In this document: positions 24,024 through 32,531 of the stretch, piece after piece | How positions within the stretch are numbered: the first letter of the stretch is position 1 | Layout: every line of letters begins with the position of its first letter | From: Flavobacterium sp. | GTDB taxonomy: Bacteria; Bacteroidota; Bacteroidia; Flavobacteriales; Flavobacteriaceae | Length of the DNA: 64,000 nucleotides | Reading direction: 5' to 3' | NCBI RefSeq assembly: GCF_027490375.1 | Contig: NZ_JAIXYH010000072.1 | Location: forward strand, 1-64,000 | Position numbers and translations under genes: made by a program | Notes under the pieces: model-generated | What the model saw: the letters and a program-made list of their open reading frames with translations, nothing else | What the model was told of the DNA's origin: nothing | Database searches by the model: none

Positions 24024-24870
24024 ATACCCCTATTTTTCGAAAATTATTGGGCTCATCGGATTTTTTCTGATGAGCCTTAGTTTTTATGGGCAGCGCGTAT
24101 CGGGCAGCGTTTTCGATGAAAAGGACAATTCGGCTCTTTCTTATGTAAATATTGGTATTCCTGGGAAAAATATCGGTACAGTATCCAACAACCAAGGAAG
24201 CTTTTCGATTGATCTTACGCAAGCCAACGATACAGATGTACTTGTTTTTTCTACGATTGGATACAAAAGTAAATCTGTACGTGTTGCAAACCTTCGCACA
24301 GACAGCAAAACCCTAGAAAATGTACGTTTAGAACGCGAAATTTATGAACTAAATGAAGTTATCGTAAAACCCGGAGCGTTTCGAACGGTTAATTTGGGAC
24401 GGAGTTTCGGCCGAACGCGACTCAGCGCTGGCTTTGCGAACAATAAACTCGGCAATGAATTAGCTATGGAATTTAATGCGGGAAAGGCTGCCTTTTTCCC
24501 GGAGCGTTTTGAAGCAGTTATCAGCACCAACACGTACGGAAAAATTAAGCTACGTGTTAATGTTTACGAAGCTGCCAACGGTATTCCTGCTAAAAACATC
24601 CTTTCGGAGAACATCTTTGTAGAAAAAAAAAAAAAAAAAGGGATTTTAAGTGTGGATTTAACACCTTACGACCTTCGTGTAACAGGTATTTTTTTTATCA
24701 GCCTCGAATTAATCGAAGACATGGGTGAAGGTCGACTGCATTTTGTTGCGGATTACAAAGGGAAGCCCATTTTAACACGAGCGGTTAGTCAAGGAAACTG
24801 GCGTTCGCAAGACGACGTATCGCTTAACTTTTCGGTCATTGGGAAACAAGAAGTAAGCAAAAAACGTTAG
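24016..24870 (+). CDS. Carboxypeptidase-like regulatory domain protein
   Basis: A 284-residue exported protein. The GTG start at 24016 follows AAAAAAGAAGG and gives a signal peptide (YFSKIIGLIGFFLMSLSFYG, then Q). A carboxypeptidase-D regulatory-like beta-sandwich follows (about 30-115: VSGSVFDEKDNSALSYVNIG, GTVSNNQGSFSID, STIGYKSKSV), as in the front of TonB receptors, but no receptor barrel follows. The remaining ~165 residues are an unassigned beta-rich domain. Codons for the five lysines near residue 205 are a run of 17 A (24623-24639), a likely slippage site. Overlaps the preceding lipoprotein gene by 8 bp. Confidence 0.8.
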   Translation: MSKYPYFSKIIGLIGFFLMSLSFYGQRVSGSVFDEKDNSALSYVNIGIPGKNIGTVSNNQGSFSIDLTQANDTDVLVFSTIGYKSKSVRVANLRTDSKTLENVRLEREIYELNEVIVKPGAFRTVNLGRSFGRTRLSAGFANNKLGNELAMEFNAGKAAFFPERFEAVISTNTYGKIKLRVNVYEAANGIPAKNILSENIFVEKKKKKGILSVDLTPYDLRVTGIFFISLELIEDMGEGRLHFVADYKGKPILTRAVSQGNWRSQDDVSLNFSVIGKQEVSKKR

Positions 24871-24879
24871 CCAATAAAA

Positions 24880-24905
24880 AAACCACCCATTGCTGAGTGG
24901 TTTTG
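24880..24905 (-). terminator. Terminator of tRNA-Ala
   Basis: ACCACTC and its partner pair around GAGTGGT / ACCACCC-like arms just beyond the tRNA 3' end, followed on the minus strand by a T run (the A run at 24878-24884). On the plus strand the same stem is followed by TTTT and may also stop the upstream gene. Confidence 0.6.
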
Positions 24906-24979
24906 TGGAGAATACCGGATTCGAACCGGTCACCTCTTGCCTGCCAGGCAAGCGCTCTAGCCAAATGAGCTAATCCCCC
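24906..24979 (-). tRNA. tRNA-Ala (GGC)
   Basis: On the minus strand: acceptor stem GGGGGAT with ATTCTCC (two G-T pairs), D-arm GCTC/GAGC, anticodon stem CTTGC/GCAAG with loop CTGGCAG (anticodon GGC, reading GCC), T-arm ACCGG/CCGGT with loop TTCGAAT. The 3' CCA is not encoded. Confidence 0.93.
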
Positions 24980-25036
24980 GATTGGTTGGCAAATATAACA
25001 GAATTTGTCTGAACTTTACAACCTGAATGTTTTTGT

Positions 25037-25798
25037 ATGACTATAGACTCTGCTTTTGTAAAAACGGATATCGCTAGCCGTGTTGCTACGATTACCTTCT
25101 ACCACCCACAAGGAAATTCATTTCCGAGCACACAGCTTGCCGATTTAACGCAAGCGCTCAACGAACTTTCGAACCGATCCGAAATTGCTGTTATTGTACT
25201 ACAAAGCCATGGAAACTCGACGTTTTGTGGCGGCGCTTCATTCGACGAGCTTTTGCAAGTACACGATGAAACAACGGGAAAAGTATTTTTTAGCGGCTTT
25301 GCCAACGTGATAAACGCCATGCGCAAATGTAAACAGCCTATTGTAGGTCGGGCGCAAGGTAAAGCCGTTGGCGGCGGCGTTGGATTGTTAGCTGCCTGCG
25401 ATTTTGTTTTTGCCAGCGAAAAAGCTTCCATTAAACTTTCTGAATTGGCAATTGGTATTGGTCCGTTTGTAATTGAACCTGCCGTTTCCCGAAAAATAGG
25501 TTTAAACGGCTTTAGCGCCATGACTTTGCAACCTAATCGGTGGTTTGATGCACCATGGGCCTTGCATGCTGGCTTGTTTCAAGCAATATATGCCGACAAC
25601 AACGAGCTAGATTTGGCAGTACAAGAATTTGCTTCAAGCTTATCGAATTACAGCCCCGAAGCTTTACAAGATATTAAAAGAGTACTTTGGCAAAATACCG
25701 AACATTGGGATACGTTGTTGTACGAGCGCGCTGCTATTTCGGGGCGCTTGGTGTTGTCGGAATTTACAAAGAAAAAATTGGGGGAGTTGCGAGGGTAG
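25037..25798 (+). CDS. Enoyl-CoA hydratase/isomerase family protein
   Basis: A 253-residue crotonase-fold protein. FCGGASFDELL supplies the first oxyanion-hole segment and GRAQGKAVGGGVGLLAACDF the second with its Gly-rich turn; KLSELAIGIGPFVIEPAVS follows. It probably acts on an acyl-CoA thioester, hydrating or isomerising a double bond, but the precise substrate cannot be read. Only one of the two usual catalytic acids has an evident counterpart (Glu in KLSELAIG), so the reaction is uncertain. It stands alone. Confidence 0.85.
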   Translation: MTIDSAFVKTDIASRVATITFYHPQGNSFPSTQLADLTQALNELSNRSEIAVIVLQSHGNSTFCGGASFDELLQVHDETTGKVFFSGFANVINAMRKCKQPIVGRAQGKAVGGGVGLLAACDFVFASEKASIKLSELAIGIGPFVIEPAVSRKIGLNGFSAMTLQPNRWFDAPWALHAGLFQAIYADNNELDLAVQEFASSLSNYSPEALQDIKRVLWQNTEHWDTLLYERAAISGRLVLSEFTKKKLGELRG

Positions 25799-25857
25799 CA
25801 TTTGAAGTCTTCGGACTTGGAAAACCACACGTCCATCCTGCACCTAAAGCTGCGACT

Positions 25858-26010
25858 ATTTTTCCGCGTTAAGGATGGAAACGAAAATCCTGTTTTGCGC
25901 TGCCGCTTAAGGCGCAAAACACCCCGATAGCTATCGGGGGAAGTGAACAGCCTGACGGCGGCCGTACGGATATTGCGTTTGCGAAGCGTTACGAATTTAG
26001 CCGCCGGAAC
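25858..26010 (-). repeat. Dispersed structured intergenic element, type 2 (inverted relative to 55306)
   Basis: The reverse complement matches 55306-55452: GTTCCGGCGGCTAAATTCGT at one end and CCATCCTTAACGCG at the other. The middle differs: here the stem is GTTTTGCGC (25892-25900) with GCGCAAAAC (25912-25920). The 18-bp palindrome CCCCGATAGCTATCGGGG (25922-25939) lies within it. Confidence 0.75.
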
Positions 26011-26021
26011 GCCCTAAAAAA

Positions 26022-27281
26022 TTACATATTATATAACCAATTCGCCGGATTGGCGTACGTCGCGTTTTGCGAGATCATGAACTTTAGAGTGGTTTTGCCC
26101 GTATCGCCGTTGGTGCGAATTTTCCCGATGCTTTGCTTGGTGCTTACTTTGTCGCCTTTGCTTACACTAACGCTACTGAGGTTTTGATAAACCGTAAAGA
26201 AATCTCCGTGTTGAATCATGACCGCTTTGTTCACTGGCGAGATTACAATCACGCTATACACCGTTCCGCCGAAGACAGCTCGAGCATTTGCACCCGAATC
26301 GGTTGTAATTTCAACGCCGCTGCAGTGTACGGTTAACCCTTTGTAGATTGGGTGTGGCTGATCACCGTAGCGTAAAGTTACCGTTCCCCGTTCTACAGGC
26401 CAAGGAAGTTTTCCTTTGTTAGCTTTAAAGTTATCGGATACGAGTTTTGCTTCGGGCGTAAGTACAATTTTTGTAGCCGTTTCCGTTTTGCGTGTCTCGG
26501 CTGCGGTAACTTTTGTTGGGTTCGCTTTTTTGTTTGCGGCAGCAGCTTTTTTGTTTGCTTCAGCAATTGCGGCTTTGATTAAATTGTCGATTTTACGGTC
26601 GATTGCACGCGATTCCTGCTGCTTTTTCTTGATTTCGGCAATGATTTTCTTTTTGTCTTTTTTAATGGAATTCACCAAACGCTCTTGTTCGAGGCGTTCT
26701 TTTTCCAAATTTTCGCGTTCTTTTTGCTGTTCGGCGAGAAGTACTTGTTTTTGCTTTTTCTGATCGTCGAGAACGGTATTGAACTGCTGTAGTTTAGCAG
26801 TTTTTTCTTTTATTTCTTCGGCTTGCATTTTTCGGTATGAAGCGTACTGTTTCATGTACTGCGCGCGTTTGTAGGCTTGAAGAAAATTTTCGGACGAAAG
26901 TAAAAACATGGCGCGACTCTGTTCAGATCGACTTTTATACGACTTGCGAATCATTTCGGCGTAATCGGCTTTTAAATCGTCGAGATCGCGGTTGAGCTTA
27001 TTGATTGCCAACTGATTGATATACATGTCGTTCTTCAAAATCTTGGCTTGCTTTTCCGTGGTATTTATGAGTTTTTCGCGCAGCTTTATTTTCTCGGTTT
27101 GTTGTGCGATAAGTGTGGCAACCGACTTCTGCTTTTTGTTTTGCGAATTCAACAACTCTTCTTGTTCTTGAATTTCGCGCTGCAATTGTTCTTTACGGCG
27201 TTGCAACTCCTCTTGTGTTGGCTGCGCGAATGCCTGAAAAGAGAGCAAGAGTAAAAGAAAGGTACACCACTTAAGTCCCAT
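26022..27281 (-). CDS. EnvC-like murein hydrolase activator (M23/LytM domain)
   Basis: A 419-residue periplasmic protein. A signal peptide (about 1-19, ending FAQ) precedes long coiled coils (about 20-240, Gln/Glu/Lys-rich) and a C-terminal LytM domain (about 295-415). The metal-site motifs of active M23 peptidases are degraded: the His/Asp motif reads VHCSGVEI and the final HxH position reads TLKFMI. That is the state of EnvC and NlpD, which activate amidases rather than cut peptidoglycan, so a role in activating cell-separation amidases is likely. It is followed in the same direction by a DUF4292 lipoprotein gene 11 bp upstream. Confidence 0.88.
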   Translation of the reverse strand: MGLKWCTFLLLLLSFQAFAQPTQEELQRRKEQLQREIQEQEELLNSQNKKQKSVATLIAQQTEKIKLREKLINTTEKQAKILKNDMYINQLAINKLNRDLDDLKADYAEMIRKSYKSRSEQSRAMFLLSSENFLQAYKRAQYMKQYASYRKMQAEEIKEKTAKLQQFNTVLDDQKKQKQVLLAEQQKERENLEKERLEQERLVNSIKKDKKKIIAEIKKKQQESRAIDRKIDNLIKAAIAEANKKAAAANKKANPTKVTAAETRKTETATKIVLTPEAKLVSDNFKANKGKLPWPVERGTVTLRYGDQPHPIYKGLTVHCSGVEITTDSGANARAVFGGTVYSVIVISPVNKAVMIQHGDFFTVYQNLSSVSVSKGDKVSTKQSIGKIRTNGDTGKTTLKFMISQNATYANPANWLYNM

Positions 27282-27292
27282 AAGATGCTTTT

Positions 27293-28060
27293 TTATTCGA
27301 GTACAATACGTTCGTAACCGCTTGGCACTTCATAAGGAAATGACACGTTTTCGTTGATTTTTACGTCTTTGTACTCGATTTCAATTTTAGAAAATTTGTC
27401 TGCTTCTTTAGCCAATATCTTAACCGATAGCGGAAAAGGCACGTTGTCGTAATTTCCGTAGCCGTTATAATCAACAGTAACGCTTTGGTTCTTTTCGGCG
27501 CGTACAATTTGTGTCTTCTTCAAAAAGAAGTTCCCTGCTTCAAACGCGTAGGCGCTAGCTTGCGGTTTTGTTGCTAGGGTACGGAGTTCGTAATTCGAAC
27601 CCGATAAGGCTGCAATAAAATCGCTTGCCGTTAAATCGTCGAGTGGTTTTCCGAGCAGTAAATTTTGAACTTTCTCGTAGTTGAGCGGTGTTCCAGCAAG
27701 CCGACTCAAAGTTGTGTAGTCGCCGTCAAAATATTTATCACCTGTTTTTTGATAGTACTGTACACGGTCGGGTGTGATGAGTGCTTTTGCCAAAGTGTAA
27801 CCAAGCACTTTAACGCTTACAAGTATCTTCTCGTCTTTTTTGATTCGAATGTCGGCGCCCGCATTTACTCCCGTATCCTCCGATTCGTATCCAACACCCG
27901 CACGAATAACTGCCGTTTTAAAATCGATTTTATTAGCTTGAATGCCGTTAATAATCGCTTGTACGTCGAGCGCATCGGTTGCTTTAGCTTCGGCAATTTT
28001 AGCTGTCGATTTGCACGAAACGATGGTTAATACGAGCAACAAGCAGGCGATTTTCTTCAT
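27293..28060 (-). CDS. DUF4292 lipoprotein
   Basis: A 255-residue lipoprotein (signal MKKIACLLLVLTIVSC, lipobox IVSC, Cys16). The mature part is beta-rich and matches DUF4292, a Bacteroidota family with a LolA/LolB-like fold in proposed models. Its place in a run TPR protein, DUF4292, EnvC suggests an envelope-maintenance role, inferred from neighbours only. It begins 1 bp from the TPR gene stop. Confidence 0.85.
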   Translation of the reverse strand: MKKIACLLLVLTIVSCKSTAKIAEAKATDALDVQAIINGIQANKIDFKTAVIRAGVGYESEDTGVNAGADIRIKKDEKILVSVKVLGYTLAKALITPDRVQYYQKTGDKYFDGDYTTLSRLAGTPLNYEKVQNLLLGKPLDDLTASDFIAALSGSNYELRTLATKPQASAYAFEAGNFFLKKTQIVRAEKNQSVTVDYNGYGNYDNVPFPLSVKILAKEADKFSKIEIEYKDVKINENVSFPYEVPSGYERIVLE

Positions 28061-28061
28061 T

Positions 28062-29399
28062 TTACTTCAGTTTTTCCGCTTTTTTGAGGTATTTGTCTTT
28101 GTTTTTCAGATCACCTAACGATTGATAAACGTCTACCAGCAATTTGTAAAAAGCTGCTTCAAAGGTAGGGTTATCCAATACAAAATCTACGCCGCTTTCT
28201 AATTCCGAAACCGCTTCTTTTAATTTTCCGGTTTTGAATAGCGCAAGACCTTTGTAATAGAAGGGTTCGGGTTGGTTTGGAAATAAATCTGCGTAATCTT
28301 GGGCTTGTTTCAGTAAAGCATCGTACTCCTGATTCTGCGAAAGCGATTGGAAAAGGAGTCGCGCCGCTTCAAAATCGTCGGGTTTGATCGAAATGCCTTT
28401 CTGAAGATACTTTGCAGCTTTGGAATAATCTTTTTTATTGAAGAAGTACTTACCCACTTCGGTTGCCACTACTATGTTTTTATCTTCGGGCAGCAAGGCA
28501 ATTGCTTCTTCAAAAACTTGTTCGAATTGTTGATTTTTAGTAATGAAAATGAGAAACTCATTAATCATTCGATGCTTGATTTTTGCATCAACACGTGAAC
28601 TTTTCAATGCTTGTTTTAAAGCTGCACCCGCTTTTGTGCCGTCGTTGTTGGTGATATGGAGCTTGAATAAACTCACCTGTGCCCAATCAGAAGTTGGAAT
28701 TTCCTTTTCCAACATTTTGGCAACTTCTAAAGCTTTTTCTTCTTGATTGCTGTTGCTGTAAATGGTTATCAGCTCTACGTAATTCGATTCTTCTTTCGGA
28801 TTTTTCTTGATCTTACTCAATAAATCGTCTTTTTCAGCGCCTTGATATTTGGCATCCGATAAAATCTGGGCCTTGTATAAGCGTCGTTTATCCGACTCGC
28901 CAACCGTTTCGTTAAGCTGATTGATTAGCGCTAAAGCTTTGTCGTACTGAAAAGTGTTCATGTATAACGAGACCAAATCTTCTTGGTATGAAGCTTCGAA
29001 AGGAACCAGCTGCTGCACCAAAACAATGGCTTGTTGCCAATCTTGTTTGGCATAGCACACTTCGTACATACCATCGAGATACCATCTGTTTTTTGGATCT
29101 ATGTCGTGGGCTTTTTGAAAACTGCTGTACGCATCGGCATATTTTTTTAACTTCAAATAGCTTTTCCCCAATTCGTTGTAAACGGCCGGATTTTCCTTCT
29201 GGATTTCAGCACACTTTTCAAGAGCCGTAATGGCCTTGTCGTAATTTTCGATACTTTTTTGTTTGAGTGCTTCGAAATACGAATTCTGAAAATCGTCGGT
29301 AGTAGCGGCAATCTGTTCGGGTTCAACCTGAGCAAACGCTGAACTTGCGGCCAAAAAACCACAAACGAAATGGAACGCTATGTTACGAAGTTTATGCAT
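28062..29399 (-). CDS. Periplasmic TPR repeat protein
   Basis: A 445-residue exported protein (signal ending SSAFAQ, about residue 24) made mostly of tetratricopeptide repeats, at least eight by eye, including YNELGKSYLKLKKYADAYSS and FYYKGLALFKTGKLKEAVSE. Such repeats hold other proteins. It overlaps the nucleotidyltransferase stop by one base (TAATG), so it is part of that operon. Confidence 0.88.
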   Translation of the reverse strand: MHKLRNIAFHFVCGFLAASSAFAQVEPEQIAATTDDFQNSYFEALKQKSIENYDKAITALEKCAEIQKENPAVYNELGKSYLKLKKYADAYSSFQKAHDIDPKNRWYLDGMYEVCYAKQDWQQAIVLVQQLVPFEASYQEDLVSLYMNTFQYDKALALINQLNETVGESDKRRLYKAQILSDAKYQGAEKDDLLSKIKKNPKEESNYVELITIYSNSNQEEKALEVAKMLEKEIPTSDWAQVSLFKLHITNNDGTKAGAALKQALKSSRVDAKIKHRMINEFLIFITKNQQFEQVFEEAIALLPEDKNIVVATEVGKYFFNKKDYSKAAKYLQKGISIKPDDFEAARLLFQSLSQNQEYDALLKQAQDYADLFPNQPEPFYYKGLALFKTGKLKEAVSELESGVDFVLDNPTFEAAFYKLLVDVYQSLGDLKNKDKYLKKAEKLK

Positions 29400-30409
29400 T
29401 ATTCTAAAACGCTGTAATCGCCAATGCTGATTTTAGTGAAACTACCGTCGAATTTCGCATGATTACCAATCATCGCTTCGTCTAAATTGGCGTTAGAAAT
29501 GGTAGATTGCGTTTGAATCAGACTATTCTTAACGTTTGAATTGCTAATCTTAGTGTGTGTGCCAACGGATACGTTTGGTCCGACGGTACTGTTTTCGATC
29601 ACAACATGATCGCCAATAAAGCAGGGCGGAATGATGGTGGCGTTTGTTAACACAGCCGAACTACTTACTAAATCTTTTCCTTCGTCGTGTAAAAATTGCA
29701 GCATACGGCTGTTGGTTTCTACCGTTACGGCTTTGTTTCCGCAATCCATCCATTCGTCGACCGTTCCAGGCACAAAACGCATCCCTTTTTGCTTCATGTT
29801 TTCCAAAGCATCTGTGAGCTGATATTCGCCGCCTTTAACCACATTGTTGTCGAGTAAAAACTGCAGTTCTTCACGCAGCGTTTCGCCCGATTTAAAATAG
29901 TAAATGCCGATAATCGCTAAATCCGAAACAAAGTCTTTTGGCTTTTCAACGAAATCTATAATCTCATTTTTATCATTGAGTTGCACAACACCAAAAGCCG
30001 ATGGGTCGTCGACCTTCTTAACCCAAATCACGCTGTCGGCAGTTTGATCGAGCGTAAAATCAGCACGGAACAATGTATCTGCGTAAGCAACTACAAGTGG
30101 TCCCGACATCGATTCTTTCGCACATAAAATAGCGTGCGCAGTTCCCAAGGCTTCATTTTGGTAGTAAATGCTTCCGCTAGCGCCTAATTTTTCAGCTATA
30201 GCCACAAGCTCCGTTTCCACAGCTTTACCAAAATCTTTATGAATAATGAAGGCAATTTCGCTAATAGGTTGGTTAATCACTGCAGCTATGTCCTCCACCA
30301 AGCGGTGCACTATGGGCTTACCTGCAATTGGGATAAGAGGTTTCGGTACAGTTAACGTATGCGGGCGCAGTCGAGATCCGCGTCCAGCCATCGGAACAAT
30401 GATTTTCAT
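29399..30409 (-). CDS. Sugar-phosphate nucleotidyltransferase with hexapeptide C-terminus
   Basis: A 336-residue enzyme. The N-terminal Rossmann-type domain has the nucleotide-binding motif MAGRGSRLRPHTLTVPKPL at residues 7-25, followed by AYADTLF and DEWMDCGNK (about 230-240). The C-terminal part (about 255-330) is a left-handed beta-helix of hexapeptide repeats (VIENSTVGPNVSVGTHTKI). It resembles GlmU-, RmlA- and RfbA-type enzymes that activate sugars for polysaccharide synthesis. The sugar cannot be determined. Nearby genes (Dut, flippase, GlmS) support a role in envelope sugar supply. Confidence 0.85.
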   Translation of the reverse strand: MKIIVPMAGRGSRLRPHTLTVPKPLIPIAGKPIVHRLVEDIAAVINQPISEIAFIIHKDFGKAVETELVAIAEKLGASGSIYYQNEALGTAHAILCAKESMSGPLVVAYADTLFRADFTLDQTADSVIWVKKVDDPSAFGVVQLNDKNEIIDFVEKPKDFVSDLAIIGIYYFKSGETLREELQFLLDNNVVKGGEYQLTDALENMKQKGMRFVPGTVDEWMDCGNKAVTVETNSRMLQFLHDEGKDLVSSSAVLTNATIIPPCFIGDHVVIENSTVGPNVSVGTHTKISNSNVKNSLIQTQSTISNANLDEAMIGNHAKFDGSFTKISIGDYSVLE

Positions 30410-30418
30410 ATTTTGATT

Positions 30419-30856
30419 TTAATTTTTTCCAGTACTTCCAAATCCACCCGCACCACGTGTGGTTGCTGTTAGTTCATTTACTTCTTCAAAAACAGCTTGT
30501 TCGTATCGAGCAAAAACCAATTGTGCAACGCGATCGCCCGGCGAAATCACCGCTGTTTCTGCTCCTAAATTTATTAAAATTACGCCTACTTCACCGCGAT
30601 AATCGGCGTCGATGGTTCCCGGCGCATTTAAAACCGTTATTCCTTGCTTGAGTGCCAAACCACTACGCGGACGCACCTGCGCCTCGGTTCCGGCAGGCAA
30701 CTCCAAAAACAAGCCCGTTTTTACTAAGGTGCGTTGTAAAGGTTGCAAAGTAATCGACTCGGAAATAGCCGCGCGAAGATCGATTCCAGCAGCTAAATCG
30801 CTCTCATAAGCAGGTAATGGGAAAGCAGACGTATTGATGATTTTTACAGCAAGCAT
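30419..30856 (-). CDS. dut: dUTP diphosphatase
   Basis: A 145-residue enzyme that splits dUTP to dUMP and pyrophosphate, keeping uracil out of DNA. All five dUTPase motifs can be read: [34 protein letters not shown], and the C-terminal [10 protein letters not shown]. Nine bases separate its stop from the downstream nucleotidyltransferase start. Confidence 0.96.
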   Translation of the reverse strand: MLAVKIINTSAFPLPAYESDLAAGIDLRAAISESITLQPLQRTLVKTGLFLELPAGTEAQVRPRSGLALKQGITVLNAPGTIDADYRGEVGVILINLGAETAVISPGDRVAQLVFARYEQAVFEEVNELTATTRGAGGFGSTGKN

Positions 30857-30925
30857 ACAAGCATTTTTGATGCCGCAAGATAGTAGTTTTAGTTCGAGAA
30901 GTAAAGGCGAACGTCAAGTATTGCG

Positions 30926-32371
30926 CTAGGTATTTCTCTTCAAAAACACCTTCCGCTCACTCCAAAGCACCACAGCCGTAAAGCTCACAAATGCCAAAAT
31001 GGCAACGATTAAATTTCCGCGAAAGCGGTAAAAACTTATAAAACTTAAACCTATGGCTAATCCTAAATACAATCCAATTTTTCGATAATCGTACGGAATC
31101 GGGTAGTACTTTTGGCCTAAAGCATACGACACCAACATCATACTTCCGTACGCGCCTAAAGTTGCAATTGCCGAGCCCGTGTAGCTGTACAGCGGAATTA
31201 ACCAAAAGTTAAGCGCCAGCGTCACTGCAGCACCAATTAGCGAAATGTATGCGGCAAAGATGGTTTTGTCGGTAAGCTTATACCAAATCGATAGGTTGGT
31301 GTAAATCCCCAAACAAAAGTTAGCAAGTACAATCAGTGGAACAATCTTCATGGCTTCCCAGTACTTTGCGTTTGGAATCATAACCAATTTCAAAACATCG
31401 GCAAAAACAATCACGCCAACTAAGATAATGGCTCCTGCCGCCACGAAAAAGCGGGTAATTTCGGCGTAAGTTTGTGGCGCATTTTCATTTTGCGCATGGT
31501 TAAAGAAAAACGGTTCAATACCTAAAGTATAAGCCGTTCGAAACAACACCATGAACAGCCCCAGCTTGTAACAAGCCGAATACACGCCGAGCTCTCGATC
31601 GGCAATCGCCTCGGGAAGCATTTTACTGAGCAAAATCTTGTCGAACTGATCGTTAATCGCAAACGCAATTCCTGAAATTAAAATTGGCCAACTGTAGCGC
31701 AGCATTTTTTTCCATAGCTGGGTATCAAATTGGTATTTCGTCTTCCAATAGTCGGTTGATAGCACTATAAACGTGGCCGCGCTTGCAATTAAATTCGACA
31801 CAAAAATGTAAAATACTTCGCTGTTTGGCATATACAAAGCAGCAAAGAAACTATGGTGCGCCAGTGCAGGTAACAGCAATAAAAAGAACAAATTAAGCAG
31901 TAAATTTAGAACAACGTTTCCGATTTTCACCACAGCAAAAAAGCCCGGGCGTTGCGAAGCGCGTAAACTGCTAAAAGGAACTAACACTAAAGCATCGAAT
32001 ACCATTATGGCAATCGCTAAGTACACTTGCGTGAGCGAAACTTCCATAAAACTCGATAAAAACGATGCTTGTAAGGCGGCGAAAACAGCGAATAAGGTAG
32101 TCGAGAAAAGTATTGAGTAAAGCGCTGTCGATTTTACACGTTCCGGATCGGGTTCGCGGTTTATAAAACGAAAATACGCAGTTTCAAAGCCGTACGAGAG
32201 TACCACATTAAAGAAAATCATGTACGCAAAAAGCTTGGTAACCACGCCATATTCGGCTTCATCCAGCAAATCGATGTATAGCGGTACCAAAAAAAAGCTA
32301 AGCATACGCGGCACAACGGCGGTTAGGCCATAAATTGCCGTTTGCTTAAATAGTTTGCGGTATAAACTCAC
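30926..32371 (-). CDS. Polysaccharide flippase (Wzx-like, MOP superfamily)
   Basis: A 481-residue membrane protein with about 12-14 helices. The start MSLYRKLFKQTAIYGL, then VPRMLSFFLVPLYIDLL, is typical of the lipopolysaccharide biosynthesis / oligosaccharide flippase family, which moves lipid-linked sugar units across the inner membrane. The start codon is GTG (32369-32371). It probably works with the sugar-activating genes beside it. Confidence 0.88.
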   Translation of the reverse strand: MSLYRKLFKQTAIYGLTAVVPRMLSFFLVPLYIDLLDEAEYGVVTKLFAYMIFFNVVLSYGFETAYFRFINREPDPERVKSTALYSILFSTTLFAVFAALQASFLSSFMEVSLTQVYLAIAIMVFDALVLVPFSSLRASQRPGFFAVVKIGNVVLNLLLNLFFLLLLPALAHHSFFAALYMPNSEVFYIFVSNLIASAATFIVLSTDYWKTKYQFDTQLWKKMLRYSWPILISGIAFAINDQFDKILLSKMLPEAIADRELGVYSACYKLGLFMVLFRTAYTLGIEPFFFNHAQNENAPQTYAEITRFFVAAGAIILVGVIVFADVLKLVMIPNAKYWEAMKIVPLIVLANFCLGIYTNLSIWYKLTDKTIFAAYISLIGAAVTLALNFWLIPLYSYTGSAIATLGAYGSMMLVSYALGQKYYPIPYDYRKIGLYLGLAIGLSFISFYRFRGNLIVAILAFVSFTAVVLWSERKVFLKRNT

Positions 32372-32531
32372 TTTTTTTGTTTTTGGGCAAATGCCGCTCC
32401 GTTCCTACGCGCCACCGCGCTTTCGGCTTTACTCCTCACGTACTGCGTTTCACTTCGTACGTTGCGGGGTACCGCCTCTATCGCTTTTGCGGCAATCGTT
32501 ACCAAACGAGCAAACCAGAACGTATCTACGC
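32372..32531. other. Intergenic, GC-rich block
   Basis: 160 bp between flippase and glmS, GC-richer than the genes. It contains ATGCCGCTCC and the arms ACGTAC (about 32438) and GTACGT (about 32458). It may be a diverged relative of the structured intergenic elements, but the match is partial. No gene. Confidence 0.4.

Noticed and set aside
32380..32530. Further copy of the structured intergenic element
   Set aside because: Only a short part (GCCGCT) matches and the flanks could not be aligned, so it is not listed as a copy.
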